6,798 nucleotides of DNA from Pseudomonadota bacterium (GTDB lineage Bacteria > Pseudomonadota > Gammaproteobacteria > Pseudomonadales > Oleiphilaceae), in contig JAEZAA010000189.1 of assembly GCA_023430625.1 (NCBI GenBank), positions 1 to 6,798 of the forward strand, given 5' to 3'. The notes beneath the pieces are model-generated. The model did no database searches and was not told where the DNA came from. It was given only the letters and a program-made list of their open reading frames with translations. The stretch's first letter is position 1. Every line of letters begins with the position of its first letter. Shown here one piece after another: positions 1 to 5,410 of this stretch. The position numbers were made by a program, and so were the translations under genes.

Positions 1-442
1 CCTCCGCCAGATGGCGTGCCTGGGTAAAGCGGGCATGTGGGATGTAGAGCAAATCGGCCACGCGCCGGATCATGTGCTCCTCGAGCGCCTGCACCTGGTT
101 GTCGGCCAATGCCACTTCCCACATCAGTTGCAGCAGGGCGAATTTCTGGTCCTCGGTGTAGTGCTCGTGGATCAGGTTGGTGAACTGGTACAGAGACGTC
201 GCCTCTTTGGCTTCTTCCCGTGCCAGTTCCATCACATCCCGGACTTCGTCATCGGCGAGTCCAAGCAAGCGCTGACAGGCTCGTGCAATGGTTTCTAGCT
301 CGGCGTCACCCACATGTTCATCCATCCGCGCCACTTCCAGCAGGAGTGCGCAAGCCGCCAGGTGAAGGCGATGCTCCAGGGACGCCGGTTCGGTTTTAGC
401 TTCCAGGTGTTGATCGAAAAATCGTTTGATTCGATTCAGCAT
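1..442 (-). CDS. TerB-family (tellurite resistance TerB-like) protein, 3' end cut by window edge
   Basis: This reading frame opens at ATG 442 and stays open for 147 codons to the left edge, so the stop is outside the window. TerB-like proteins of this type are about 150 residues, so almost all of it is probably present. The product is a soluble, highly acidic, mostly helical protein with no signal peptide or membrane segment. Two related acidic helix-loop motifs sit in the two halves: ARMDEHVGDAELE (about residues 38-50) and ALADNQVQALEE (about 111-122). In the TerB fold such motifs form a pseudo-twofold metal-binding core. GGAAG lies 9 bases before the ATG, a fair ribosome binding site. The gene starts 75 bases after tal stops, on the same strand, so co-transcription is plausible. 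Single TerB-like proteins of this kind are widespread without any other ter genes, so the name describes the fold; tellurite resistance should not be inferred. Cellular role unknown. Confidence 0.8.
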   Translation of the reverse strand, partial: MLNRIKRFFDQHLEAKTEPASLEHRLHLAACALLLEVARMDEHVGDAELETIARACQRLLGLADDEVRDVMELAREEAKEATSLYQFTNLIHEHYTEDQKFALLQLMWEVALADNQVQALEEHMIRRVADLLYIPHARFTQARHLAE

Positions 443-517
443 GCGTCGCGTCTTCCGGGTCAATGGGTTTCAGGTGGGGGCGTAGTTGCAGCACCTCCAC
501 CATTCACCCCTGGTTCT

Positions 518-1474
518 CTATGGCTGGAGTGTTTTCGCCAGCAGATTCTCCAGCAGAATCTGATCTGCGGCGAAGCGCCGGATGCCATCGGACAGCTTCT
601 CCGTAGCCATCTGTTCTTCGTTCAACTGCCAGCGGAATTCCGCCTCGGTCAGGCTGAGGCGGTCCTGGTCAGCAGGCAGATCGGCTGTGAGACGCCGTTG
701 CAGGCTGCCTTGATCCTGATCCAGTTCGCTCATGAGCTGGGGGCTGATGGTCAGTCTGTCGCAGCCAGCGAGCATTTCAATTTCGCCCGTATTGCGAAAG
801 CTGGCGCCCATTACCACGGTGGGAATGCCATTGCCTTTGTAGTAGCGGTAGATCCGGGTCACCGACTGCACGCCAGGATCTTCCGCAGCACTGTAGTCCT
901 GGCCGGTGTTCGCCTTGTACCAGTCCAGAATGCGGCCGACAAAGGGCGAGATCAGAAACACCCCGGCCTCGGCGCAGGCGACGGCTTGGGCGAAGCCAAA
1001 TAATAGAGTCAGGTTGCAACGGATGCCTTCCTGCTCCAGCACTTTGGCGGCCTGAATGCCTTCCCAGGTGGCGGCAATCTTGATCAGAATCCTGCTGGGG
1101 TCCACATCCCGCTGACGGTAAAGCTCCACCAGGCGACGGGCACGTTCCAGCGTGGCTTGAGTATCAAATGACAGCCGGGCGTCCACCTCAGTGGAGACCA
1201 GTCCCGGCACGACGTTGAGAATTTCACTGCCAATGCTGACGGCCAGGTGGTCGCACAGATTGTGGCGGCGGGCCTGGTCGCCGCCGCCCTGGCGTTGACT
1301 GAATTCGCGCGCCTGGGCGAGCAGGGGGGCATAATCGGGCAGTTCGGCGGCTTTCAGCAATAACGAGGGATTGGTGGTTGCGTCCTCCGGGCGGTGCCGG
1401 CGAATGGCCTCGATGTCGCCGGTATCGGCAACGACCGTGGTCATGTTCCGCAACTGTTGCAACTTACTATTCAT
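518..1474 (-). CDS. tal: Transaldolase (class I, TalB type)
   Basis: Cytosolic enzyme of the non-oxidative pentose phosphate pathway. It moves a dihydroxyacetone unit between sedoheptulose 7-phosphate and glyceraldehyde 3-phosphate, giving erythrose 4-phosphate and fructose 6-phosphate. The 318 residues match the usual length of about 317 and keep Escherichia coli TalB numbering at the active site: Asp17 (VADTGD), Asn35 (TTNPS), Glu96 (STEVDAR), Schiff-base Lys132 (ILIKIA), Asn154 and Thr156 (CNLTLL), Ser176 and Arg181 (LISPFVGR). Phe178 is retained; in TalB this residue favours transaldolase over fructose-6-phosphate aldolase activity. One small difference is Gly160 in LLFGFAQA, where TalB has Ser. 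The ATG at 1474 is chosen because it gives the family N-terminus and has GGAG 4 bases upstream. The gene lies 65 bases downstream of dusA, and a TerB-like gene follows; all three read the same way. Confidence 0.97.
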   Translation of the reverse strand: MNSKLQQLRNMTTVVADTGDIEAIRRHRPEDATTNPSLLLKAAELPDYAPLLAQAREFSQRQGGGDQARRHNLCDHLAVSIGSEILNVVPGLVSTEVDARLSFDTQATLERARRLVELYRQRDVDPSRILIKIAATWEGIQAAKVLEQEGIRCNLTLLFGFAQAVACAEAGVFLISPFVGRILDWYKANTGQDYSAAEDPGVQSVTRIYRYYKGNGIPTVVMGASFRNTGEIEMLAGCDRLTISPQLMSELDQDQGSLQRRLTADLPADQDRLSLTEAEFRWQLNEEQMATEKLSDGIRRFAADQILLENLLAKTLQP

Positions 1475-1504
1475 ACGACTCCATAGCCTTGAGCGTCTGT
1501 TTGT

Positions 1505-1538
1505 CAGATTCCATCCTGGTGCTTGTTCAGGATTCCAT
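1505..1538. repeat. 8-bp direct repeat and small inverted repeat in the dusA-tal spacer
   Basis: GATTCCAT occurs at 1507-1514 and again at 1531-1538, copies offset by 24 bases. Overlapping them is a perfect 6-bp inverted repeat, ATCCTG (1513-1518) with CAGGAT (1528-1533), separated by 9 bases. No T-run follows on the minus strand, so this is not a typical terminator. It could slightly attenuate or protect the dusA-tal transcript, or it could be chance in a short AT-richer spacer. Confidence 0.3.
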
Positions 1539-1539
1539 T

Positions 1540-2631
1540 TTATAAAGTGCCTGTCGCTGCCGCGGGCGGTTGTCCCGCGTCGGGCCTGCCGGCATCCCAG
1601 TCAGCCTGGCGTTGGCGCGCCTCCTGAACCAGCGTTGCCGCTTGCCGCAAAAGTGCGGGCGTGGCCTGGGGGCGGGGGCCTTCTACGGAGAGCAGGCGCC
1701 GGAACTGCTTACCGCCGGGCTCTCCATGGTAGAGGCCCAATACATGGCGCGCAATGTGCCAGAAGGAGGCGCCATCCCGGATGCGGGCTTCCATATAGGG
1801 GATCAGAAGATCGACCACCTGCTCGCGACTCGGCGTCGCGCAGTCCTCCTGTAAGTATAGCGAGCGGTCCACTTCATGAAGGAGCCAGGGACGCTGATAG
1901 GCCTCGCGCCCAACCATGACGCCATCAACCTGGGCCAGGTGCTGCTGACAGCTTTCAATGGACTGGATGCCGCCGTTGATCAGGATTTCCAGGTGCGGGA
2001 AGTCCCGTTTGAGCTGATACACCACCTCATAGCGCAGGGGCGGAATTTCGCGGTTTTCCTTGGGGCTGAGCCCGCTCAGGATGGCCTTGCGGGCATGCAC
2101 GATAAAGGTACGGCAGCCGGTGGCTTCGACTGTGGCGATAAACTCGCACAGCTCGCCGTAAGAATCCTGGTCATCGATCCCGATGCGATGCTTGATGGTG
2201 ACGGGAATATCGACGACGTCCTGCATGGCCTTGATACAGTCCGCCACAATGCCGGGATGTCCCATCAGGCAGGCACCGATCATATGGTTCTGAACCCGGT
2301 CGCTGGGGCAGCCGACATTGAGGTTCACCTCGTCGTAACCCCAGTCCTGGGCAATACGGGCGCATTCGGCAAGTTCCCGCGGATTGCTGCCGCCAAGCTG
2401 GAGGGCGAGGGGATGTTCGGCGGCGTCAAAATCGAGAAAGCGTGCTTGGTCGCCGTGGAGAATGGCGCCGGTGGTCACCATCTCCGTATAGAGCAGCGCA
2501 TGCTTGGTCAGGAGGCGGGCGAAATAGCGGTAGTCCCTGGTCGTCCAGTCCATCATTGGAGCTACGCAGAAGCGTCTATCCAGACTATTCCCTTTTTTAT
2601 CAGCCAGTTGGGAGAGGTTTTGGGTAAGCAT
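1540..2631 (-). CDS. dusA: tRNA-dihydrouridine(20/20a) synthase DusA
   Basis: FMN-dependent, NADPH-using cytosolic enzyme that reduces uridines 20 and 20a in the tRNA D-loop to dihydrouridine. With the ATG at 2631 it has 363 residues. The TIM-barrel Dus domain is complete: VAPMMDWTTR at the FMN-binding start (about 23-32), YTEMVTTGA (48-56), catalytic Cys108 in NLNVGCPSDRVQ, KHRIGIDD (147-154), IHARK-like IVHARKA (177-183), the DusA hallmark SGLSPKENREIPPL (186-199), INGGI (218-222) and GVMVGREAYQ (237-246). The SGLSPKENREIPPL segment separates DusA from DusB and DusC. The last 35 or so residues are an Ala/Gln/Arg-rich tail beyond the E. coli length, probably disordered. A GTG at 2739 would add 36 in-frame residues, but these match nothing expected in DusA and the likely promoter leaves almost no leader before that GTG, so the internal ATG is preferred. 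Its ribosome binding site is weak. The stop is 65 bases before tal. Confidence 0.95.
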   Translation of the reverse strand: MLTQNLSQLADKKGNSLDRRFCVAPMMDWTTRDYRYFARLLTKHALLYTEMVTTGAILHGDQARFLDFDAAEHPLALQLGGSNPRELAECARIAQDWGYDEVNLNVGCPSDRVQNHMIGACLMGHPGIVADCIKAMQDVVDIPVTIKHRIGIDDQDSYGELCEFIATVEATGCRTFIVHARKAILSGLSPKENREIPPLRYEVVYQLKRDFPHLEILINGGIQSIESCQQHLAQVDGVMVGREAYQRPWLLHEVDRSLYLQEDCATPSREQVVDLLIPYMEARIRDGASFWHIARHVLGLYHGEPGGKQFRRLLSVEGPRPQATPALLRQAATLVQEARQRQADWDAGRPDAGQPPAAATGTL

Positions 2632-2661
2632 GCTGTCTAAAATTTGCACCGAAAAGCACCT

Positions 2662-2701
2662 AAGGACATCGAGAATCACCCGACGCTGTCCTTTGGGGAC
2701 A
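2662..2701 (-). promoter_or_regulatory. dusA leader with two mutually exclusive hairpins
   Basis: Read on the minus strand, the leader carries TGTCC (2701-2697), then GGACA (2691-2687), then TGTCC again (2668-2664). The middle element can pair with the first, giving a 5-bp stem and a CCAAA loop. It can instead pair with the last as a 7-bp stem, AAGGACA with TGTCCTT (2693-2687 and 2668-2662), which also allows an inner TCG/CGA pairing. The two forms cannot coexist. The arrangement resembles an attenuator or translation switch 30 bases upstream of the dusA ATG, but no T-run directly follows and no known riboswitch class is recognised. The pairing is seen in the sequence; any regulatory function is inference. 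Confidence 0.35.
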
Positions 2702-2749
2702 CCGTTGGGGCACCGCTGAAGTACGCGTATTTCACGCACACAGGCGCAG

Positions 2750-2758
2750 ATTCTAACA
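2750..2758 (-). promoter_or_regulatory. Candidate dusA promoter (extended -10)
   Basis: The minus strand reads TGTTAGAAT from 2758 to 2750, a TAGAAT -10 hexamer preceded by TG one base upstream, as in extended -10 promoters. No good -35 hexamer is found 16-18 bases further upstream, where the sequence is GC-rich, but extended -10 promoters often lack one. Transcription would start near 2743, giving a dusA leader of about 110 bases. This argues against the GTG at 2739 as the start codon. Confidence 0.45.
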
Positions 2759-2800
2759 CAGCTACGCGAAAGGGCCGGCTACGAGTCTTGGATTTGTTTG

Positions 2801-2839
2801 GAGGTGAAATTGGGCACCTTGTCTCGTAAGCAAACGAGA
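2801..2839. repeat. Perfect 6-6-6 palindrome with an adjoining small hairpin
   Basis: TCTCGT (2822-2827) and ACGAGA (2834-2839) form a perfect 6-bp inverted repeat around AAGCAA, 18 bases in all. This size and symmetry is typical of a binding site for a dimeric repressor. Immediately to its left AGGTG (2802-2806) pairs with CACCT (2815-2819) over 8 bases. The palindrome lies just upstream of the DUF2218 candidate -35 and about 65 bases upstream of the dusA -10, so it could serve either gene. No regulator is encoded nearby to suggest which protein would bind. Confidence 0.35.
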
Positions 2840-2851
2840 GAAAGCGGGAAG

Positions 2852-2879
2852 TAGAAAATCCGATAGTCTTTGGTAATAA
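2852..2879 (+). promoter_or_regulatory. Candidate promoter of the DUF2218 gene
   Basis: A TAGAAA hexamer (2852-2857), a modest -35, is followed after 16 bases by TAATAA (2874-2879) as -10. The -10 is preceded by TGG, so it also fits the extended -10 form. Transcription would begin around 2886, giving an untranslated leader of about 87 bases. The Fur-like site overlaps the -10 and start point, the classic position for repression. Confidence 0.4.
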
Positions 2880-2894
2880 GAATAGTTATCATTA
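2874..2894 (+). promoter_or_regulatory. Fur-box-like operator
   Basis: The 21 bases at 2874-2894 read TAATAAGAATAGTTATCATT plus a final A, close to many known Fur boxes. Scored as the 7-1-7 inverted repeat TGATAAT-N-ATTATCA, the left half TAAGAAT (2877-2883) matches 5 of 7 and the right half GTTATCA (2885-2891) matches 6 of 7, so 11 of 14 by hand count. GATAGT just upstream (2862-2867) is another hexamer of the GATAAT type. Fur bound to ferrous iron would cover the -10 and start point of the DUF2218 promoter. The match is seen directly; actual Fur control is inference. Confidence 0.6.
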
Positions 2895-2972
2895 ACCACG
2901 GTTCTTTCCCGGTTTGCCTGCAAGGATGGGCGCATAGACGCTCCCTTACTGGACCCTTTAAGGAGTTTCTGA

Positions 2973-3266
2973 ATGCCAAGCTCGATTGCTCACATCAATA
3001 CGGCCAAAGCCTCGATCAACCTCAAAAAGCTATGCCGTCATTTCGGACACAAAGTCGAGGCAGAGTTTGACGACCATCGGGGCGAGATCCATTTTCCGTT
3101 CGGCGACATTTTCTTAACGGCGAACGACGTGGTCCTCTCCATGACCGTAGAGGCGAACAGTGACGAAGATCTTGCGACGGGCCAAAAGGTGATGGCAGAC
3201 CACCTGGTGCGATTTGCCACTGATGAAGAGTTGCTGGTGGATTGGCAGCCTGCGGTGTATCGGTAG
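2973..3266 (+). CDS. DUF2218 domain-containing protein, probably iron-regulated
   Basis: A 97-residue soluble protein with no signal peptide or membrane segment; the whole length is one DUF2218 domain. Conserved features are KKLCRHFGHK (18-27), the strand GEIHFPFG (37-44) and the C-terminal helix ending in ADHLVRFATDEEL (75-87) followed by a DW pair (90-91). The start is secure: AGGAG at 2961-2965 sits 7 bases before the ATG. The biochemical role of DUF2218 is unknown. From memory, family members occur beside or fused to siderophore-interacting proteins and other iron-uptake genes, which would fit the Fur-like site at this promoter, but no siderophore or TonB gene is in this window. The gene stands alone on the plus strand, divergent from dusA and convergent with cysA. 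Cys21 and several His residues could bind metal, which is speculation. The family call is firm; the iron link is moderate. Confidence 0.88.
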   Translation: MPSSIAHINTAKASINLKKLCRHFGHKVEAEFDDHRGEIHFPFGDIFLTANDVVLSMTVEANSDEDLATGQKVMADHLVRFATDEELLVDWQPAVYR

Positions 3267-3382
3267 GAATTGACGAAGGTAAGGCGCATTGTCTGGAGAA
3301 GACTTCAGGCGAATGCGAAGCGCGTGTGGTGGTGCAACCGATTGCACGACATCCAGGTGCGCTGACTGCCCGGTTGGCGGCA

Positions 3383-3398
3383 CCGTTGCTGGCAACGG
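3383..3398. repeat. Small perfect inverted repeat, left member of hairpin cluster
   Basis: CCGTTG (3383-3388) and CAACGG (3393-3398) form a 6-bp GC-rich stem around CTGG; one more C-G pair is possible in the DNA palindrome. It lies 5 bases left of the larger 13-bp repeat. No T-run follows on either strand. Confidence 0.5.
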
Positions 3399-3402
3399 GC
3401 AT

Positions 3403-3440
3403 ACCGGTTGAGGAAACGCTGGAGTGCTTCCTCAACCGGT
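3403..3440. terminator. Long 13-bp inverted repeat, possible bidirectional transcript end
   Basis: The arms 3403-3415 (ACCGGTTGAGGAA) and 3428-3440 (TTCCTCAACCGGT) are exact reverse complements of 13 bases. Inside, after one A/C mismatch, three more bases can pair (CGC with GTG, one G-T) around a TGGA tetraloop, so almost the whole 38 bases fold into one hairpin. It lies 17 bases past the cysA stop on the minus strand and 137 bases past the DUF2218 stop on the plus strand. Neither strand has a T-run after the stem, so it is not a canonical intrinsic terminator. It could be a 3'-end barrier that protects the cysA message from exonucleases, or a REP-type dispersed repeat. The structure is certain; the function is not. 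Confidence 0.5.
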
Positions 3441-3447
3441 GGTACCA

Positions 3448-3466
3448 GGCGGGTGCTTAACCCGCC
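3448..3466 (-). terminator. Hairpin with the cysA stop codon in its loop
   Basis: On the minus strand GGCGGGT (3466-3460) pairs with ACCCGCC (3454-3448) as a perfect 7-bp, mostly GC stem. The 5-base loop TAAGC contains the cysA stop codon TAA. With the 13-bp hairpin 7 bases further on, this makes a tandem structured end to the sulfate operon transcript. No T-run follows, so intrinsic termination would be atypical; mRNA 3'-end stabilisation is an alternative. Confidence 0.4.
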
Positions 3467-4530
3467 GCCTGTGTGGTCGGAAACACCCGTCCATGCAGCA
3501 GCCGCAGATACATCTGCTCACCGGCACGCAGGGACAATGCCTCATAGTCGCGCCGCGGAATTTCCACCTGAATCGGATCGGCCTGCGCGGTTTCTGTCAG
3601 CTTCAGTTCAATCCGGATCACGCTGCCGACCGGCTGGATATGCTCAACCCGCACTGCGGGAAGACCCGCTGCTCCATCGCGGGTGAGTTCCACATCGTGG
3701 GGGCGCACGAAGGCGGAGACCTGATTGACGTCCTGGATCTCATCGCGCAGTGGCAAACGCCAATGGCCGAGATCCACCTGGCCATCATTGACTCGGCCGT
3801 GGAACACGTTCACGTTACCGATGAAGCGGGACACGAACTCGGTACGAGGATTTTCGTACACCTCGTCCGGATGCCCCATCTGTTCCACACGCCCCTTGTT
3901 CATGACAACGATTTGGCTGGCGACTTCCATGGCCTCTTCCTGGTCATGGGTCACGAAGATACTGGTGACGTGCAGATCCTGGTGCAGGTGACGCAGCCAC
4001 TGGCGCAGTTCCTTACGGACACTGGCGTCGAGGGCGCCGAACGGCTCGTCCAACAGCAGCACTTTGGGCTCCACCGCAAGTGCACGGGCCAGAGCAATCC
4101 GCTGCCGCTGACCGCCGGACAGCTGGTCCGGGTAGCGGTCCGCCAGCCAGCCCAGCTGCACCAGATCCAGCAGTTCCTTCACCTTCTTCTGGATGAAGGC
4201 TTCGGTCGGACGCTCCTTGCGCGGCTTGACCCGCAGGCCGAACGCCACGTTGTCGAACACGGACATGTGGCGGAACAGGGCGTAGTGCTGGAACACGAAA
4301 CCGATGCCCCGGTTTTTGACGTGCTCATGGGTCTTGTCCTGACCGTGGAAGCGGACTTCGCCGCTGTCGGCCTGTTCCAGACCGGCGATGATGCGCAGCA
4401 GGGTGGTCTTGCCGCAACCGGAGGGACCGAGCAGTGCCACCAGTTCGCCTTCGGGCACCGTCAGGTTGATGTTGTTCAGGGCAGTAAAATCGCCGAACTG
4501 CTTGTTGATCTGAACCAGTTCAATACTCAT
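3457..4530 (-). CDS. cysA: Sulfate/thiosulfate ABC transporter ATP-binding protein CysA
   Basis: Cytoplasmic ATPase that powers sulfate and thiosulfate import, working as a dimer on the CysT-CysW channel. The 357 residues hold a complete ABC domain: Walker A GPSGCGKTT (35-43), Q-loop Gln81 in FVFQHYALF, signature LSGGQ (137-141), Walker B VLLLDEP (157-163), D-loop GALD (165-168) and switch His195 in VTHDQEEA. The segment RHMSVFDNVAFGLRV after the Q-loop is typical of CysA. From about residue 240 a regulatory TOBE-like domain follows, including FVRPHDVEL, as expected for CysA/MalK-type ATPases. The ATG at 4530 has GAGGA 7 bases upstream; this ribosome binding site overlaps the cysW stop, and only 10 bases separate the two genes, so translation is probably coupled. 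It is the last gene of the operon, and its stop lies in the loop of a GC-rich hairpin. Nothing is missing from the catalytic set. Confidence 0.97.
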   Translation of the reverse strand: MSIELVQINKQFGDFTALNNINLTVPEGELVALLGPSGCGKTTLLRIIAGLEQADSGEVRFHGQDKTHEHVKNRGIGFVFQHYALFRHMSVFDNVAFGLRVKPRKERPTEAFIQKKVKELLDLVQLGWLADRYPDQLSGGQRQRIALARALAVEPKVLLLDEPFGALDASVRKELRQWLRHLHQDLHVTSIFVTHDQEEAMEVASQIVVMNKGRVEQMGHPDEVYENPRTEFVSRFIGNVNVFHGRVNDGQVDLGHWRLPLRDEIQDVNQVSAFVRPHDVELTRDGAAGLPAVRVEHIQPVGSVIRIELKLTETAQADPIQVEIPRRDYEALSLRAGEQMYLRLLHGRVFPTTQAAG

Positions 4531-4540
4531 GGCGGTATCC

Positions 4541-5410
4541 TCAGGAAGACGGGGTGTTGGCGGCCTGACGCTGACGGGCCTGCTGCCACTCTAAAAAGCT
4601 TTTTACGATCAGGGTAATGATGGCCAGCAGCGCAAGCAGGGAGGCTGCCGCAAAGGCCGGCACGAATTCGTACTCGTTGTAGAGAACCTCCACCTGTAGC
4701 GGCAGGGTGTTGGTCATGCCGCGGATGTGGCCGGAGACCACGGAGACGGCGCCGAATTCACCCATGGCGCGGGCATTACAGAGAATCACTCCGTACAGCA
4801 GACCCCATTTGATATTGGGTAGGGTCACTTTCCAGAAGGTTTTCCAGCCGCTGGCGCTCAGAGTCAGGGCGGCTTCCTCTTCTTCCTGGCCCTGCTCCTG
4901 CATCAGGGGGATTAGCTCCCGGGCCACGAAGGGAAAGGTCACGAACAGGGTGGCCAGCACAATGCCCGGCACGGCGAAGAGGATCTTGATGTCGTGCTCC
5001 GCGAGCCAAGGCCCGAACCAGCCATGGGCGCCGAACATCAGCACATAGATCAGACCCGCGATCACCGGCGACACCGAAAAGGGCAGGTCGATCAGGCTCA
5101 GCAGGAAGCTGCGGCCCCGGAACTGGAAGCGGGTAATGGCCCAGGCCGCCGCCACCCCGAATACCGTGTTGAGCGGCACCACGATGGCGGCCACCAGCAG
5201 GGTCAGGTAGATGGCATGGCGTGTATCTGGATCTTCCAGGGCGGCCAGATAGGCGCCCACACCCTGATCCAGCGCCTCCGCTAACACGGCGAAGAGCGGC
5301 AGAATCAGAAACAGTCCGAGAATTCCGATGGCCAGGGTAGTCAGCAGGTAGCGTACCCACACCGGCTCTTTCAACGCTTTGACTTCAATAGTGGCGGCTG
5401 CAGTGCTCAT
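4541..5410 (-). CDS. cysW: Sulfate ABC transporter permease CysW
   Basis: One half of the inner-membrane channel for sulfate, paired with CysT. The 289-residue length fits the family (about 290). Six hydrophobic spans can be placed near residues 22-44, 67-93, 105-126, 142-163, 200-220 and 253-272. The cytoplasmic EAA loop that docks onto CysA starts at Glu179 and runs to Pro198 (EAALTLSASGWKTFWKVTLP); here the normally conserved Gly is Ser185. CysW-specific stretches follow: GEFGAVSVVSGHIRG (217-231) and the PLQVEVLYNEYE region (237-248). An acidic run QEEEE lies just before the EAA motif. Its ATG overlaps the cysT stop by four bases (ATGA), a sign of translational coupling and equal subunit output. 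The gene is intact and cysA follows after 10 bases. Confidence 0.96.
   Translation of the reverse strand: MSTAAATIEVKALKEPVWVRYLLTTLAIGILGLFLILPLFAVLAEALDQGVGAYLAALEDPDTRHAIYLTLLVAAIVVPLNTVFGVAAAWAITRFQFRGRSFLLSLIDLPFSVSPVIAGLIYVLMFGAHGWFGPWLAEHDIKILFAVPGIVLATLFVTFPFVARELIPLMQEQGQEEEEAALTLSASGWKTFWKVTLPNIKWGLLYGVILCNARAMGEFGAVSVVSGHIRGMTNTLPLQVEVLYNEYEFVPAFAAASLLALLAIITLIVKSFLEWQQARQRQAANTPSS

Larger units (their letters stand above)
2632..2972. other. Divergent intergenic region between dusA and the DUF2218 gene
   Basis: This 341-base stretch is more AT-rich than its neighbours, especially at 2840-2895. I find no convincing gene in it on either strand; the short open frames here have no recognisable protein. 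It holds the dusA leader and candidate promoter on the left, a palindrome and a small hairpin in the middle, and a candidate promoter with a Fur-like site plus an 80 to 90-base leader for the DUF2218 gene on the right. These parts are listed separately. Confidence 0.7.
3267..3456. other. Convergent spacer between the DUF2218 gene and cysA, no gene seen
   Basis: The spacer lies between two converging genes and should contain transcription ends for both. A plus-strand frame starting at TTG 3242 and ending at 3460 could encode 72 residues, but it overlaps the DUF2218 gene, has no ribosome binding site and matches no family I know. Its right half is dominated by inverted repeats listed separately; the left half (3267-3380) shows nothing I can name. 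Confidence 0.6.

Noticed and set aside
11..298. Plus-strand open frame of 95 codons near the left edge
   Set aside because: It is antisense to the TerB-like gene, whose minus-strand frame runs uninterrupted to the edge and has clear family motifs. The plus-strand translation matches nothing.
461..517. Possible terminator after tal
   Set aside because: The minus strand can form GGTGGAGG with CCCCCACC, but there is an internal mismatch, a 13-base loop and no T-run, so it is too weak to call.
314..1003. Plus-strand open frame of 229 codons
   Set aside because: It lies opposite tal, which has a complete active site in the minus frame. Long antisense frames are expected in GC-rich coding DNA.
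1876..2640. Plus-strand open frame of 254 codons
   Set aside because: Antisense shadow of dusA with no recognisable protein; dusA has all its motifs on the other strand.
2870..3070. Small plus-strand frame starting in the Fur-like site
   Set aside because: It starts within the proposed promoter and overlaps the well-supported DUF2218 gene in another frame.
3242..3460. Possible 72-residue plus-strand gene after DUF2218
   Set aside because: It begins at a TTG inside DUF2218, has no ribosome binding site, runs through the inverted repeats and resembles no family.
3383..3466. CRISPR array or integron attC site
   Set aside because: The three repeats differ from each other in sequence and size, with no regular spacers and no integron core sites.
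3424..4617. Plus-strand open frame of 397 codons, longer than cysA itself
   Set aside because: It is a His- and Gln-rich mirror of cysA, a common artefact opposite GC-rich ABC genes, while the minus strand carries a perfect ABC ATPase.
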